The notes beneath the pieces are model-generated. The model saw only the letters and a program-made list of their open reading frames with translations, was not told where the DNA came from and did not search any database. A DNA stretch of 64,000 nucleotides from Telopea speciosissima. Taxonomy: Eukaryota; Streptophyta; Magnoliopsida; Proteales; Proteaceae. Below, one piece after another: positions 47,301-59,717 of the stretch. The translations under genes and the position numbers were made by a program. Position 1 is the first letter of the stretch, and every line of letters starts with the position of its first letter. The stretch is from positions 49,860,010 to 49,924,009 of the forward strand of contig NC_057925.1 of NCBI RefSeq assembly GCF_018873765.1. Direction: 5' to 3'.

Positions 47301-50300
47301 TCCTCCCACCAGTCATAGTATTTTCTTTTGAACCAAATATAACACAAATCATGCCGACAAGTTTCTAACTCGAGAAAACAAAAGTCTAATACTACTTTTT
47401 TATTCAAACTTTAGTAGATATATACCTGATAGGATAGGTTGGATTCCGTTGAGGATGAGATTAATGGCCAACAAGGGGCAAAGCTCAGAGACTGCATCAG
47501 CAACAATTTCACCACTTGTGAAGGCATAGCTAATATAATGGTGCATTGCCAACACGACTATAGCCAGGATCACTGCGATTATGAATGATATTGAAGTCAC
47601 TATCATCACTGAGAACGCTGCCGATTTTGGATTTCCTGCTCCAAGCTCATTGCTCACTCTCACACTGTTACAAGGAATATATATATAAAAGGTTGTATTT
47701 GGTATGCATTTTTAAAATATATTTTAGATCGATTTAATATTTTTTAATAATAAAAAATAACTATTTTTACCATCTAAGAATGTAAAATCAACCTAAACTG
47801 CATATATACCAAACGCAGCCTAAGACTAATATCAATCTAGAGAATAAACATAATGGGAAAAAGACCAACCTTGCAGCTGCATTGAACCCAACCGAGATCA
47901 TGAAAACCCACCCAGCTATCGTCATGCTGCACAATCATATATTATACTCATACAATTTAGTTTACAATAAATGAAAAATGTTTTAATTTATTTAGTTGTA
48001 AATATAAGAAAAAAGAAAAAAGATTAATCCAAGGGTGTTATCAGTTCGATTCGATTCATGATGAAATTGTTATAAACCAAAATCAAAACCATATTGAATA
48101 CTATTCGATTTCAATTTATTGAAATAGAATGCATTCTGTCTCGGTATCTGGTTTGAATTTTTTAGAACCTAAATTGTTGTATTTTAAATGTTTTCAAAAT
48201 TAAAGATTCAAAATATTATCTTGTTTTATAAATGGTGTGTTAGAGGTTTGAGTCTTTTCCTAATATACACTTAAATAGCCAATGAGTGTGCCTATTGGAA
48301 GACTTGTTTGAATGACTAATATACAAACCTTGTGGGAAAATATATGTTTGGAACATATCTTTTGGAGACATCCCTTATTAGTGTCTCTTTCTTTCCTATA
48401 TCAAAAGAGGAGATCTTGTCTATTTCTCTAATATTATTTTAAAAACAATCTTAAATACTATTTTCTTCCCCACAGTAGTCTGTCAATGTCGATGAGTTAG
48501 TGAATACAGCCTTTGGGCTCCCTACGTACGTAATCTCATTTGAAACTGCAAATTATGGGATTTGAGAGTTGTTTTATCTTGGATATATAGGTGCATGGTC
48601 GACCCGGATTGTAGAATTGGGACATTTAAAAATCTTTGGATTGTTGAAATATAAAAAGATGATTTGTCGTTGGTGCATTTCTTTCTACAAGAATATTTCG
48701 GTATCATACTATTTGTCATATTAATCAGATAAATCTTGTATTTACTGTTTTTTTTTTTTTTTTTTTAAGATCTTGTATTTGCTCTTCGTATATTATATGT
48801 CTAGTGTTATACTTTCTGTCCATCTTTTATATTTTAACATAAATTACATATTCAACACCATAAAAACCACCAGAAATCTAAACTCTCGAAATTGAAGAGT
48901 TGTATGGATTTAATGGTTTTGAATTGGACCAACTGAAGTTTGGGTTTGGTTTATCAATTTAAGATTTATTTTGTTTCCATTCGATTTATCTGTTTGGAAT
49001 ATACAGTTTTCGATTCACAATTGAACCAGAATGAAGATTAATAATCAAAACCAAAATTGAATCGATTAGTTCCGGTTCTGTTCGATTTCAAACGATTGGT
49101 TTTCGGTTTTGAGTCACTTCTTTTGTTGTTTTTTTAAGAGTTTTGGTTCACTTTTGAGAGCGCCAAGTTTTTCAGTTTTTCACTTACCAAGTAGATAGTG
49201 AATCCAAAGCCAACTGCGGGTTTGGGAGCAAACCGGAAAGCAAAACCAGAATCTGAAAGTACCAAGTCTCCAAGGACAGCATCACCGCCGAAGAAGCTGA
49301 TAGCTTAAAGAAATCGGGCAACCCGGAGAAAGCTTGTAGGGTGAACCCGGTCCAGGTGCGCTTGCAGCGTTCACTCTTGGCGATGTATATGAACTGGGCC
49401 ACCACTATGATCCACCATGACAGGCTCAGCACCAAGGAAGCCCCTAACAACCCAAGCCTGATCTTGTACACCACTACCCAGCTTAGCAACAAATGCACAA
49501 GCAGCGTAGCCGTCGATATGTAGGCGCTGGGAGCCACAATGCTCTGTGATTGCAAGAATTTCTGCATTGGAAAGTTGGCTGCGTAAGCAAAGATCTGAGG
49601 GATCAAGCCGTACACGAACATGGCAGCGGCCGATGCGATCCTTGATGATTGGCCGAGAAGTATCAAGATTGGCTTGGAGAAGATGTAGATCAGTGTGAGT
49701 GGGACCCCAGTTAGCATCAGAAGGATCGTTGATCTCTGAAGGTATATCCCTAGCATTTCATACTTGGATGCACCATAGGCTTGCCCACACAGGGTCTCCA
49801 CTGCACTCCCCATTCCCAGCTGAATGACATAGCAAACACACAAATTCATACACGACTAAGTACATCAAAATCACGTAGGGGCATTAATACATGTAATTTC
49901 ATATTTCATGAGGGCAGGGTAGTAGAAAATTATTTCTTCCAGTTCCCAGCTCGACCCAGTTCCCCAGTCTCTCTAATAAGGAGGGAGTGGACCCCACTCA
50001 GGCAGAGTGTTCGGACAGGGGTAGGGTGGTTATTGCGCCCTCTTTGTTAGGGGCACTGGGGACTAGGCCAGGCAGGGAACTGAAGGGGATAAAGATCCGC
50101 AAGGTAGTATTTTCACATGCTCTTGTGTCTGGAGTCTCATATATATTTTTATCCTCCCAAGTGTGGTGCACTGGACAGTGCTTGAGAATCCAATCGTACA
50201 CCTAACACTTGAGAAGATAAGAAGACACTACTGCCCATGTTTTAACAGTTGGATTCTCAAGTGTGGTGTACTGGACAGTGCACCACGCCTGCAAGGATAA

Positions 50301-53300
50301 AAATCCCTGGAGTCTGTAGACACAAGAGCCATGCGACCAGGTAACGTTTTTTTTTCCCATAAATCTAAGAAGAAAATTTTGAGAGTGATTCCCATGCCAG
50401 CGCTCTTGTGTCTCTCTCCTCTCCCAATAAACTGATCTTCTTGCCCCTATAGATTGAACCAAAAGGGAGGCGCAGATTGACTCTCGCGCAGATGCAGGAA
50501 CCATGCTTCTGGACAGAGAACACTTCCCCATGAATCTATAATGGAGAGAGAGAGAGAAGAGTAATGAAGAATGAATGTCTTATATAAGAGTATTTATACA
50601 TACGAGGACGCCATAGATGAAGACTTGGATGCCAGTGTTGCCAAGGGAGGAGGCTGCGAGCTCGAGGTTACCAAGGTTGTAGCGCCCCCAAATCCGGGTG
50701 AGATATGGGTGCTGGCCCTCGCGGGCGCCGTGTGATAACGACCGGTCTTCCATCTCACTTACATTTAATTCATTGGCAGCGGATAATCAATCACTCAAAT
50801 ATCATTGAATTGCGGTGGAAACTAAGCCTATATCACCTCAATGCACAGTGAAGTTATTCATTCTAAGTAATTCATCAATGACCGAAATCTAAAAAGAACT
50901 TCATTCACATAACCATAGTCTAAAAACCTCTTACTTAAGTCATCACACAACTTGTATCATCATAAAGCATTACATCCCATTCTATTCTTCAAATTACATT
51001 AATGCTACGACCACCTACTATCACACTAAAACTCACCAAGCTGTCTTGAATCATAAAAGAAAAGAAATAACTCTAAGCGTTATTAAATCAAGGATCCACT
51101 ACTCGGGAATTATCAAGTATTTTCCCTAGCCTTCTTAACGCACTCCGTATAGTGACACTCCATGTGAGCTGCTCTGCACTGTAAAATATTGAGGGGTGAG
51201 CTCAACTAGCCCGTGAGAAGAATACGGTCATATTATGATGCAAGAAACATGGATGATAGAATCGAACATATTATACATTTGATCATAGATATATAATCAT
51301 GCATGGCATTTGAAAATAACACTAAAAACATGCTCAATGAAAATATAGTACATCTTTTAATTCTTAAGATAAATCATTTAATTAATTTGGTCTGGTCATT
51401 GTGAACTACCACTCAAATGCGTAGAAAGTGAGGTCGTCATAAGCGCCATAAACTTAAGGTCTACTCCCGATTCCAGGCATCGTAACCCACGGGAGGACCG
51501 CCATATCACGAACAATGGATAATCTACCCCTAGTTCCAGGCATCGTAACCCCTGGGAGGGACTAATCTCATCGGTATATAAGGGATAGTCTACTTCGATT
51601 CCGGGCATCGTAACCCGGGAAGGGCTATCTCGGAATATACTATGTCTACTCCTAGTTCGGGCATCGTAACCCCGGGAGGACATCCGTCACACTAGGCATG
51701 ATCTACTCCCGATTCGGGCATCGTAACCCGGGAAGGATCACACTCTAGCATCTGTACACCTCATCCAGTACCTAACCCCCTCTTGGAAAGGGGTGGTAGT
51801 CACATGGGTTCTTTACCATTCCATTCCTTTCGTTTCCATGAGTCTAACATTTATTTCAATCTTTCGTTCATGAAATTCATATTAGCCTTAAAATCTCATC
51901 ATAAATAAGATATATCATTTAAAACATTCTAAGACATATAATATAATACATTTCACTTAAACATAAATCATGATGCAATGAAACATGATTAATCATAAAG
52001 TGCAATAAAACTCAATAATATGATGATATTCCACTCACATTGCATCGTGTCCGTTGGTTCTATGAAAACCCCTTTCTGTCTCGTTTCTTGTGAATTCGTC
52101 CACGTCACCTACATGGGTATCCTTCCTTAATTTAAAATCTAAACATTTTATTACTTCAATTTTAATGATTTAAAACATAGACAGTCCTAATTAATTTTAG
52201 GTTTTGGTTCATTATATATACTATCGACTTCCCGATTTGACTTTGGTTCACCCAATCAAAGAACCATTATTTTGTTTGTTTACTTGTAGTGCGGGATCGA
52301 TAGAGAAGAAGGTTGAAAGGGGTAGCAACTCTCCTAGGTCCCTAGTAAGCGAGAGAAGCCCTTCAAGGCTTGCCCAAGGATTCATCAAGGTTCATTAATG
52401 GAGTCTCCTCCAAAATAGAAATCAATATCATATTCTCTCTGTCTTCTCAATCCAATAGAATAGCCATTAACTAGCTATTGAGCTCACGAGATTACAAGAA
52501 GAATAGGAAAGATACATAAAATAATAACTAGATAAAGCAACTAACATAAAATAATTACTAGACATGCAATCAGCAATAACATAATAGGGAGTTAGATAGG
52601 AGCAGCAATAATATAATAGGAAGCTTAGTGCTTGAGGTAGATGGGGCGTAAGCTTCTCATGGACCCTTACGGAATGCCAAAGCTATTTAGGATGGTTGTG
52701 CGACTCAAGTGTTCCTCTTATAACCATGGGGTATATGGAATAATCGGGGTCTCTGGTTCAAACATGGATTCAAGTCGGAGATCGGTTTAGCCTGTGCATA
52801 GCACGGAACTTGGTCTGGATTATTGAGTATTATACATACAGGGTGCTAGGCTATATTCATTTAAAAATAGGGTATACTATTTAGGAATGGGATCACCACC
52901 ACCCATCAATGACACCAACATATTAAATAATGGGGTGATGTAATCATCATCCAACAAACATTAAATGAAACCAATGTAAATATAACATAGTGTGGTCATG
53001 TAATACTATTCATCATAAATATATGTATAAAGTATTAGATTTGAAAAGTATCCACTACTAGCCTTATAATATATAAAATTAACAATTATGTTGAAACCAA
53101 TACTATTCAAGAGGGAAAGCATTCGGTTGTCTTAGGCTTGGTGACTTAGTCACCGCGGCTTGAGAAGATGACCGGAGTCATGACCAAGGTGAAAAGAATG
53201 GGAATAAAACTAGTGGGTTTATATATATCTGGTCCATTATGATCATATGGGCAGGGGTATTTCATGCTCAAGGTTGAGGACTACAGAGGCTAAGGATACC

Positions 53301-54463
53301 TGAAACGTTAATAGGTGATTTCGTCTTCCACGGCGAAGCTGGTTCTGGACAGTGGAGTCTTGCACCGCAGCTGCTACGTGGGCGACAACACCTCCTCTTT
53401 TTATTCCAAAAGCAACTCAGCTCCCTCAAATTCTTTTACACTTTGACCCTATTCCACCTCTCACCTTCGTCTCTCTATTTTGTCTCACTTTCTCACAAAC
53501 TACCTCTTCTTACCATCTCATTCTCACAATCCACTCTCTCTGCTAATGGCATGAAGATCATTCCCTTCCCTGCCTTAGCTTTATAGACTCTCTCTTACTC
53601 CTGTACGTTGGAGGGGATGATGGAATTCGAAATGGGAAGTCAAGAAAGGATGCTCCGGCCATGATTTAAACGGCTAAGGTATTAATGCGAGTGCCAGTTG
53701 ATTGAAGAAAATCAAAACAGAGGGATCCTACCCGCCGCCTACCTATCACATAATGCCGACGCAAATGGGAAAAAAAATGAGGTGTAGAACTGGCGTGAAT
53801 CCCGGATGACTTTGGTTCTGCAGAGAATTGGTTCAAAAATAGGGGTTTACTGTATAAAATGTATATTTACAAAGAATAGACAAGCATGGCAGAGATAATC
53901 ATGCGCAGTGGTTGGAGAAGTTCTCTCAACGGAGAGGATCGTGGTTGCGAGATTCTCTCGACAGAAATATTGTTGAAGCTTTAAAGAAGAAGAAAATAAT
54001 GAAGGGACACACCCATGTGACAACTACATGTGTAGATAAAGAGAAGTGTATTTAGATTTGGATGTTGAAGTTGATAATCTTGACTTTTGAATCATATTCA
54101 TAAATATATCTACCTATTCAACTATTCAGCTACATGACCCATTCTCCCTTTTTGTTGAAAACCCTATTTGAATGTATTAAATATATATATCTATAATGCA
54201 TTTATGTATATAAGAATATCTCGAAAACTAAAATTCGGGGTATCACAAAGGTGGCCGGAGAAGATCTGGGTGGACATGGACATGAGATAGTTGATCATGT
54301 AGACTATCACTGCAGGGGCAGCGATGTAGAAGAGGAGCTTCAGCTCTATCAATGAGGCTAACCGGAGACGTTTGAAGCGAGACAATTGGGTATCTGATAG
54401 TATACTTTCAAGCTGGTTCCTTTTTGTCTGATGGATTATGGCTTCTTCTTTAACACTCTCCAT
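44367..54463 (-). CDS. MATE transporter, DETOXIFICATION 40/41-like, exon 1 split by a solo LTR
   Basis: Multidrug and toxic compound extrusion family: proton-coupled export of secondary metabolites, usually at the vacuolar or plasma membrane with 12 helices. Exons: 54248-54463, continued after the insertion at 50604-50672, then 49188-49819, 47870-47926, 47426-47664, 46881-46999, 46671-46757 and 44367-44429. Joined without the insertion they give 493 residues, the usual family length. Landmarks are [67 protein letters not shown] and WVTYRTDW. The N-terminus ([20 protein letters not shown]) is like DTX40/DTX41. The 3.57-kb LTR lies between Leu72 and Gly73 and brings a stop after about 18 foreign residues; no splice pair removes it cleanly. 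This allele is therefore probably null. The last exon lies behind a 2.2-kb intron holding a CACTA-like element. Substrate cannot be told from sequence. Confidence 0.92.
45027..45165. mobile_element. Small foldback nested in the CACTA-like element
   Basis: GTACCAACAGGTGAATGTAC and, on the other side, GTACGTTCACCTATTGGTAC form inverted arms around an AT-rich core. Confidence 0.6.
45180..45660 (+). repeat. Pyrimidine-rich degenerate tandem block
   Basis: About 480 bp made largely of C and T. Words such as CTTGCTCC(T/C)TGAAACTCC, then CCCCCATCA(T/C)TGCCCGC, recur at about 45260, 45420 and 45540. Long proline-rich frames in it are by-products of this composition. Confidence 0.75.
45845..45985. 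mobile_element. MITE of the GAACACTACTTGG family
   Basis: Left end AGAACACTACTTAGTCGTG and reversed right end GGAGAGAGAACTTTGCTTG flank a core with CCCAGACACAGGGGGTG. Similar to copies at 11250 and 60421. Confidence 0.5.
49936..50086. mobile_element. Foldback MITE in the first MATE intron
   Basis: The left arm TTCCAGTTCCCAGCTCGACC and the reversed right arm CCTTCAGTTCCCTGCCTGGCC pair for about 45 bp. Confidence 0.65.
50116..50333. mobile_element. Second foldback MITE in the first MATE intron
   Basis: The left arm CATGCTCTTGTGTCTGGAGTC and reversed right arm CATGGCTCTTGTGTCTACAG pair. AAGTGTGGTG(C/T)ACTGGACAGTG occurs twice inside. Confidence 0.65.
51470..51735. repeat. Five palindromic tandem units inside the solo LTR
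   Basis: Five units spaced about 55-67 bp share a core reading TTC(C)(G/A)GGCATCGTAACCC followed by (G)GGA. In the best copies the core CGGGCATCGTAACCCGGG can form a hairpin. CTACTC(C) and TCTACT words fill the spacers. Confidence 0.85.
51740..53600 (-). other. Remaining interior of the solo LTR
   Basis: AT-rich non-coding sequence. Short frames here (for example near 52204 and 53352 on the plus strand) have no recognisable domains. Confidence 0.6.
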
Positions 54464-54789
54464 GTCTTGTACTACTGTGCTATTGTGAGGAGGGGTTGTG
54501 AAGAGTACGGAGAAGAAAGACTGGTATTTGTAAGGTTTTCAACGAGAGAGAGAGAGAAGGGGAGTGTCTCTTCTCCCAACACTAAACACTTGGAGCTTCC
54601 AAAACTGTAGTAGTTTTTCATATTCTTTTTTGAAAGTTAAAGATTTCTACGTCTCACCCACTATTGAACGGCCATCGCCATGCCCGCGATTGTATTAGAA
54701 TCTTGATGTTTTGTCGGTCAAGATTCTCGTGACACTAAGCCAAACTCTTTGGCATTTATTTCTCCTACGGTTTACATACATGGTTAGAT

Positions 54790-55479
54790 TGAGGGTGTCA
54801 ATTTGGGATCAGAACCATCCCGCTAAAACTCGGTATCGGATCGTTCCATTAATAAACGGAATGGTAGTGGGATCTGATTTTGGTATCAAATAATAAATGA
54901 TACAGGATGGTTCTGGGATGGGATTCTCGAAGGTACCAGTACCGAAATACCGATTAGGTATCAAAACTATTAATTAGTACCCTTTTAAAAGATATATTTC
55001 ATGTTATTGTATGAAGGTATATGGAAGTAGTTTGATGTATCTTAGTGTATTTTCTCTTATGGAGATTTTGGCCAATGGACCTTTAGTTCCATTTCTCTAA
55101 ACTTGTTTTGTGATGGCACTAAAACCATACATGAGCTTGTTTATTTCGTCTTCATTAATTCTTAGACGTCGTTTTGAGAAATTTACTTGTGATCTTACAG
55201 AGTTTGAAGAAGTAAAACCATGAAATTCATCTTGGGTTCGTACTCTAAGTTGCTTTCTAATAATGGAACCATCTCGGAACCATTAAAGTTCTTCTCCCTT
55301 TTTTACTGGGCCTAGAACCTTTTAGGAACGGGTACCGTCCCATCCCGTTAATAATCGGGATTGGGACTTAGGTTTGGTCCTGTTTACTAAATGAGACGGT
55401 ACTAGGATTGGCACCTTTGGTACCAATACCGGTGTGGATCCGTCCCGAATACCGAGAACTGTCCCAATTGACACCCTTA
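54790..55479. mobile_element. hAT element, 690 bp, with perfect 8-bp target duplication
   Basis: The ends TGAGGGTGTCAATTTGGGA and, reversed, TAAGGGTGTCAATTGGGAC are flanked by GGTTAGAT at 54782-54789 and 55480-55487. The subterminal parts are full of GGTACCG/CGGGAT words in both directions; the middle is AT-rich and non-coding. It lies about 330 bp upstream of the MATE start codon. Confidence 0.88.
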
Positions 55480-55597
55480 GGTTAGATAAGATTCCATACG
55501 TCCATGGTGAGATGAAATCTATTTTACTATCAATAGAGAATAGGGTTACAATCGTTGGTTCTCATACCTCTCTTAGATTGATTACAAAGAAAAAAAA

Positions 55598-56020
55598 GGG
55601 AAAATTACATGATTAGCTACTTTTGGGTCTTCATTTACAAAACTGTCCACTCTATGTTTGAGTTAACGAAAATAGACAAAAACAAGTTTAGTTTTACAAA
55701 ACTAGACAAAGCAGTGACTCTCTTTCCTTCATCGGCTGTTCCCTTCTGAAAAAATCTCTTTTTTTTTTCTCTGTTACTTGGGGTAGCAGAGAATGGCGGT
55801 GGCTGGGACAAGGGTAGGGTTGCAGGGAACGGAGGATGCCTGGGCAGGAAGGCAATGACAGGGGTAAAAATGTCTAAAAAAGTAAGTGTGGGAGGTAGAG
55901 ATATTATTTTGTCCAGTTTTGTAAACCTTAACTTGTTTTTGTCTATTTTTGTTAACTCAAACATAGGGTGGACAGTTTTGTAAGTGAAAACCCAAAAGTA
56001 GTTAATCATGTAATTTTCCT
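55598..56020. mobile_element. Mutator-type MITE, 423 bp, about 110-bp inverted ends
   Basis: The left end GGGAAAATTACATGATTAGC and reversed right end AGGAAAATTACATGATTAAC pair for about 110 bp. GAAAAAAAA (9 bp) flanks both sides (55589-55597 and 56021-56029). The 9-bp duplication fits Mutator, though a poly(A) target is weak proof. The 170-codon frame on the minus strand lies mostly inside this element and is not a gene. Confidence 0.82.
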
Positions 56021-56593
56021 GAAAAAAAACCCTCACTATAAATATATAGCGAAATCCTAGGGCCGGCCTCCTACGATAGTTTAGAATCAACCGACTAATG
56101 CAAGTGGTGGAATACGAGACATCGTACCCCCAACATATATTTCTCAATCTCTATTCTCTAGTCAACTCAACTTAATAAAGCCTTTTCCAAACTAAACAAT
56201 TTCCATTATGTGAATCTTGTTTTACTATTCAATTCTATCTAAGGTTGTAGGATAAAGTTTTCATGCATCGTACGTGAAGCAAAAGTACACTCACCTAGGG
56301 TCATAAATGTTCTACCCCTTATTGTGCGAAGTCGATAATACCCTCCTATTGTTCCCCAATACCCTCTTCACACCGTCTGGACCCCTCGCTTAAGGGAATC
56401 CTTTGACCATGGGTGAAGGAAAACTATCTCCAATGTTATATTAATTGATAACAAGAAATTACTTGCTCTTTTTCACTATTTCTACCAAGGTAATCTTCCG
56501 AACCTCAAGGGGATAGCTTAATTGGCAAGGACCAACATCTCACAATTATGAAGCCCTGACTTCAAATCTCCTTTGGCTTACCAATTAAAAAAA

Positions 56594-56783
56594 GGGGAAA
56601 AGGAACGTTAACCGGTGTTGTGCATGGGCATGTACTTATGCCCAGACACAACCAACATGAAAAGACCGGCGCTGCCCCTAGTCCTTTCTGCCTTTCAAAG
56701 GGGCAACACTGATCTTTTCATGTCGGGCTGTGTCTGGGGGTAGGTACACGCCAGGCACAACATCGGTTAGCCTTCTTTCTCCC
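56594..56783. mobile_element. Foldback MITE
   Basis: GGGGAAAAGGAACGTTAACC and the reversed right end GGGAGAAAGAAGGCTAACC are inverted ends. Inner blocks GTTGTGC, GCCCAGACACA and CATGAAAAGA are mirrored by TGTGTCTGGG and TCTTTTCATG. Confidence 0.7.
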
Positions 56784-57948
56784 TAAATAAAGTTATCAAC
56801 TTACACGACGATCTAGTCCTAACCTACCCCATATTACTTTTTATTAACAATTCAATGACCTTCATTATATATATACCCAAACAACTTCAAGATTTAATAC
56901 TATTTTTTAGGAAAAAGAATGCTTGCGCCTAGGCATAGGAAGGGAGAAATGACAGCCCACCTCCCTGAAATGAAAAATCCCATCCCTATTAGATGCCCTT
57001 ATGCACTCTAATTGACTGCCGCACGAGTGTAGGTGCCATGCAGCTTGGCAGTGACCCCTTCCCTTTTTTTTATTTATTGGGAAGCAGTTTTTTAGTTCGA
57101 GAGTGTGACCTACACTAGCACTCCCATGTGTCTATCTCTCTCCTCAAAACAAGGGGGTAGAAGTGTCTTTTCATATGGAAAAGAGAGAGATATTTTTTCC
57201 TTTTTTATTATTTCATTTTGATGGAAAACCCAAAAAGTTTAACAAAGTAAAAAAAAAAAATTTCAATTCAAAGGAATTTTTTGATTTCATTCTTTGATCA
57301 GTTTCCTTCAATTTCAATGCTTTTATCCAAAACACATAATAAACACATGGATGATGGATTAGACTCTTTTGTATTAAAATTCGATTTTGAAGGTTGATAT
57401 TTTCTTAATAAAAAATTGATTAGTTAAAACTAAGATTTGGGGCACATTTCAAGACTAGCATTTTCTCCCAATCTCTAATCAATAGATGAAATTATTTTTT
57501 TTGAATTTAATCTCTTTGATTCAAGTAAAAGAACCGGCCTATATATATTTAATTTAGATATATCAATGGTTATACCCTTTGAATATATTTATACTGATAA
57601 AAAAAAAAAAAGTAATTGAAATATTTCACTGGAAAACCTTAGAAATTGTGTTAATAAAATTATTAAATATAGAAGAAGAAAAAAATTTGGGCGAGGAGCA
57701 GTTACAAGAATGCTCTTAATGACAAAGAATTTCTTTTGGAATTGGAGAGGTTTAGGGGAAGGGGGCGGGGATAGGGGATGGGAATAGGCCCTAAGGTGGT
57801 CTGAACTTATGACCTCTTATTTGAGGAGTTGGTCTTTTGCCAACAGAGCTGACCTCTTGTGGTAACTCCTACCAAGTTTAATTTATAAGGATCTAACATG
57901 CACTGAAGATAAAGATACAAAGAACTTTAATTATTTTCAATTCGACTC

Positions 57949-58115
57949 CTCTACTTCTGCCTGCCCCTACTGCCGTGTGCACCCCACACACAAGCAAGGC
58001 GGAATGTACGGCCTTATCCTTGTCCGAGCGCCTTGCCCGAGCAGGGGTAAGGTGGTATTTTCCACCTTGCTTGTGTGTGGGGACACACGGGAATACCGAG
58101 CAGACGGAAGTAGAG
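57949..58115. mobile_element. Palindromic MITE, 167 bp
   Basis: The left arm CTCTACTTCTGCCTGCCCC and reversed right arm CTCTACTTCCGTCTGCTCGG continue into the perfectly paired CCACACACAAGCAAGG on both sides. The loop is about 50 bp. Confidence 0.75.
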
Positions 58116-58689
58116 ATCTTTTTCCCTTGGGGGATCCTTTATTTTTGAGTGGTTGAAAGATAAAGAACTAAAGTACACCTTATGAAATCAATCAGATCTG
58201 AAAGCGAGCAAGACCACCAGCAGCACTTTTGCCTCCTTAAGCACATTATGATTAATCTCAAAAAAATCCAAACACTCTTTAAATAAAAATTCGATGGTGC
58301 CATCCATGATCCGACCAAGGCGCATCACCAACCATTTCCACACATGAAATCCACAATATGGCTCTAACTTCAGCAAAGATATCCATGATCGATCACTATT
58401 CGTTAAAGGTGAAAAGAGACAAAAAATAATTCTACACTTATCATCACTAAAGATAGCAAGCACCCTCACCACTAAGTCAAGGTTCTCTTTTTATTTTTTA
58501 TTTTTTTGATAATGCATAAGGTTTATTAGCTATTGCTGGGATAACAAATCCCAAAAGCATCAGAATACAAAAGTAAAAATAAGAACCCTAAAAGGGTTAA
58601 AGTTTCAGCTACAAGAAGTTCAAGTTGATTACATAATGCTAGACAGTCTGCAATTATGTTAGAAACTCACACCCTGGGATAGAAAAAGA

Positions 58690-59000
58690 GACCAAAGATG
58701 TTAACAACCATTAAATTATCACTTTCAATTCATAATTTATGGAATCCCCAGTTGGCAGCAATGAGTAGAGCTTGTCAAACCCAATATAGGAATGCCCAAT
58801 AACTTTAGAAAAGCAATATAAATTTTTACCTTAATGATCTCTGCAGACACTTCCAATACCAGCTAGCCAATTAAGCTAGGGTCGATTACCCATATTAGCA
58901 CCATCCACATTGAATTTGACAAATCCTTCTGACAGGGATTTCAAACCACAAAAACAACATTATCTTGCATTTATTGGCCCACATTATTTGATATAGGCTC
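58690..59000 (-). mobile_element. LINE RNase H-domain relic
   Basis: Minus-strand translation gives EGFVKFNVDGANMGNRP, then LAGIGSVCRDH, the start of the RVT_3 RNase H-like domain, with stops. Its downstream half is repeated in inverted form at 59730-59905. Confidence 0.7.
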
Positions 59001-59717
59001 TCATCGATATAAAATCATTAGCATAGTTAATATAATTAAACAATAAACTATTTGTTGCTGAAATATTAAGTTTGTAGGAGGAAACAGTATCGAAACGAAA
59101 CTTTTTTGATCCGATGCAAAGAATCAATCCTCACGCAATATAGGGTATTCAAAACAATATTACAATATAGGTTTAGGGTTACCTCTTTAGTTTTACAAGT
59201 GAAGCACCTCCAACGATTCACAACACTTGAACACCGAACCCGCAAAGGTAGGAATCAATCTCCATTCAATACTTTGATGGAGAAGAACGCATCAGAACTC
59301 TTCCTCTACCAATGACAATCACCAACTTTTGGAGAGAGAGAGATAATTGCAATTTTGGGATAAACTCTTTCTCTCAAAATCTATGAGCTAATAAAATTAC
59401 TGCATTTTCTCATATTTAAAGCTATATTTATAATCAAAATCTAATTCTTTTCCTTATTGAGATTACTAATGCCAAGCGATGTGATCCTATTGGGTCGTAC
59501 ACTGGGGTAACCTACACTAAGTCATACCCAATCGGCTAATTACATTAATTGCACACAAGTGCACTTTAATTTTGGTAATAACCACTAATCTCATAGTTGA
59601 TAGAAAACATTACGTGTAGGACCCTCCACTTTACAACATCTCATAATGGATCGACTTCAGGGCATGGAATTAAATTACTATCACTACCCTTGTCTATTGA
59701 ACAACTAGTATAAAACC

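Larger units (their letters stand above)
50678..54247 (-). mobile_element. Solo LTR, 3570 bp, inserted in MATE exon 1
   Basis: On the minus strand it starts TGTGATACCCCGAATTTTAG and ends TTTGGGGGCGCTACA, so it has the TG...CA ends of an LTR. The 5-bp target ACCTT is duplicated exactly on both sides (50673-50677 and 54248-54252). I see no primer-binding site, polypurine tract, gag or pol inside, so a solo LTR left by recombination fits best. The end motifs and length recall Tekay/Del-type chromovirus LTRs; that family call is inference. Confidence 0.85.

Noticed and set aside
51470..51735. CRISPR-like array of regularly spaced palindromic repeats
   Set aside because: Plant nuclear context, units lie inside an LTR, spacers are related to each other and no cas genes exist. 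It is an LTR tandem repeat.
55635..56147. A 170-codon frame on the minus strand
   Set aside because: It lies mostly within the inverted-end MITE at 55598-56020 and has no family likeness.
58188..58472. 94-codon frame on the minus strand
   Set aside because: No recognisable domain, no conserved splice signals, and it lies among repeats. Not supported as a gene.
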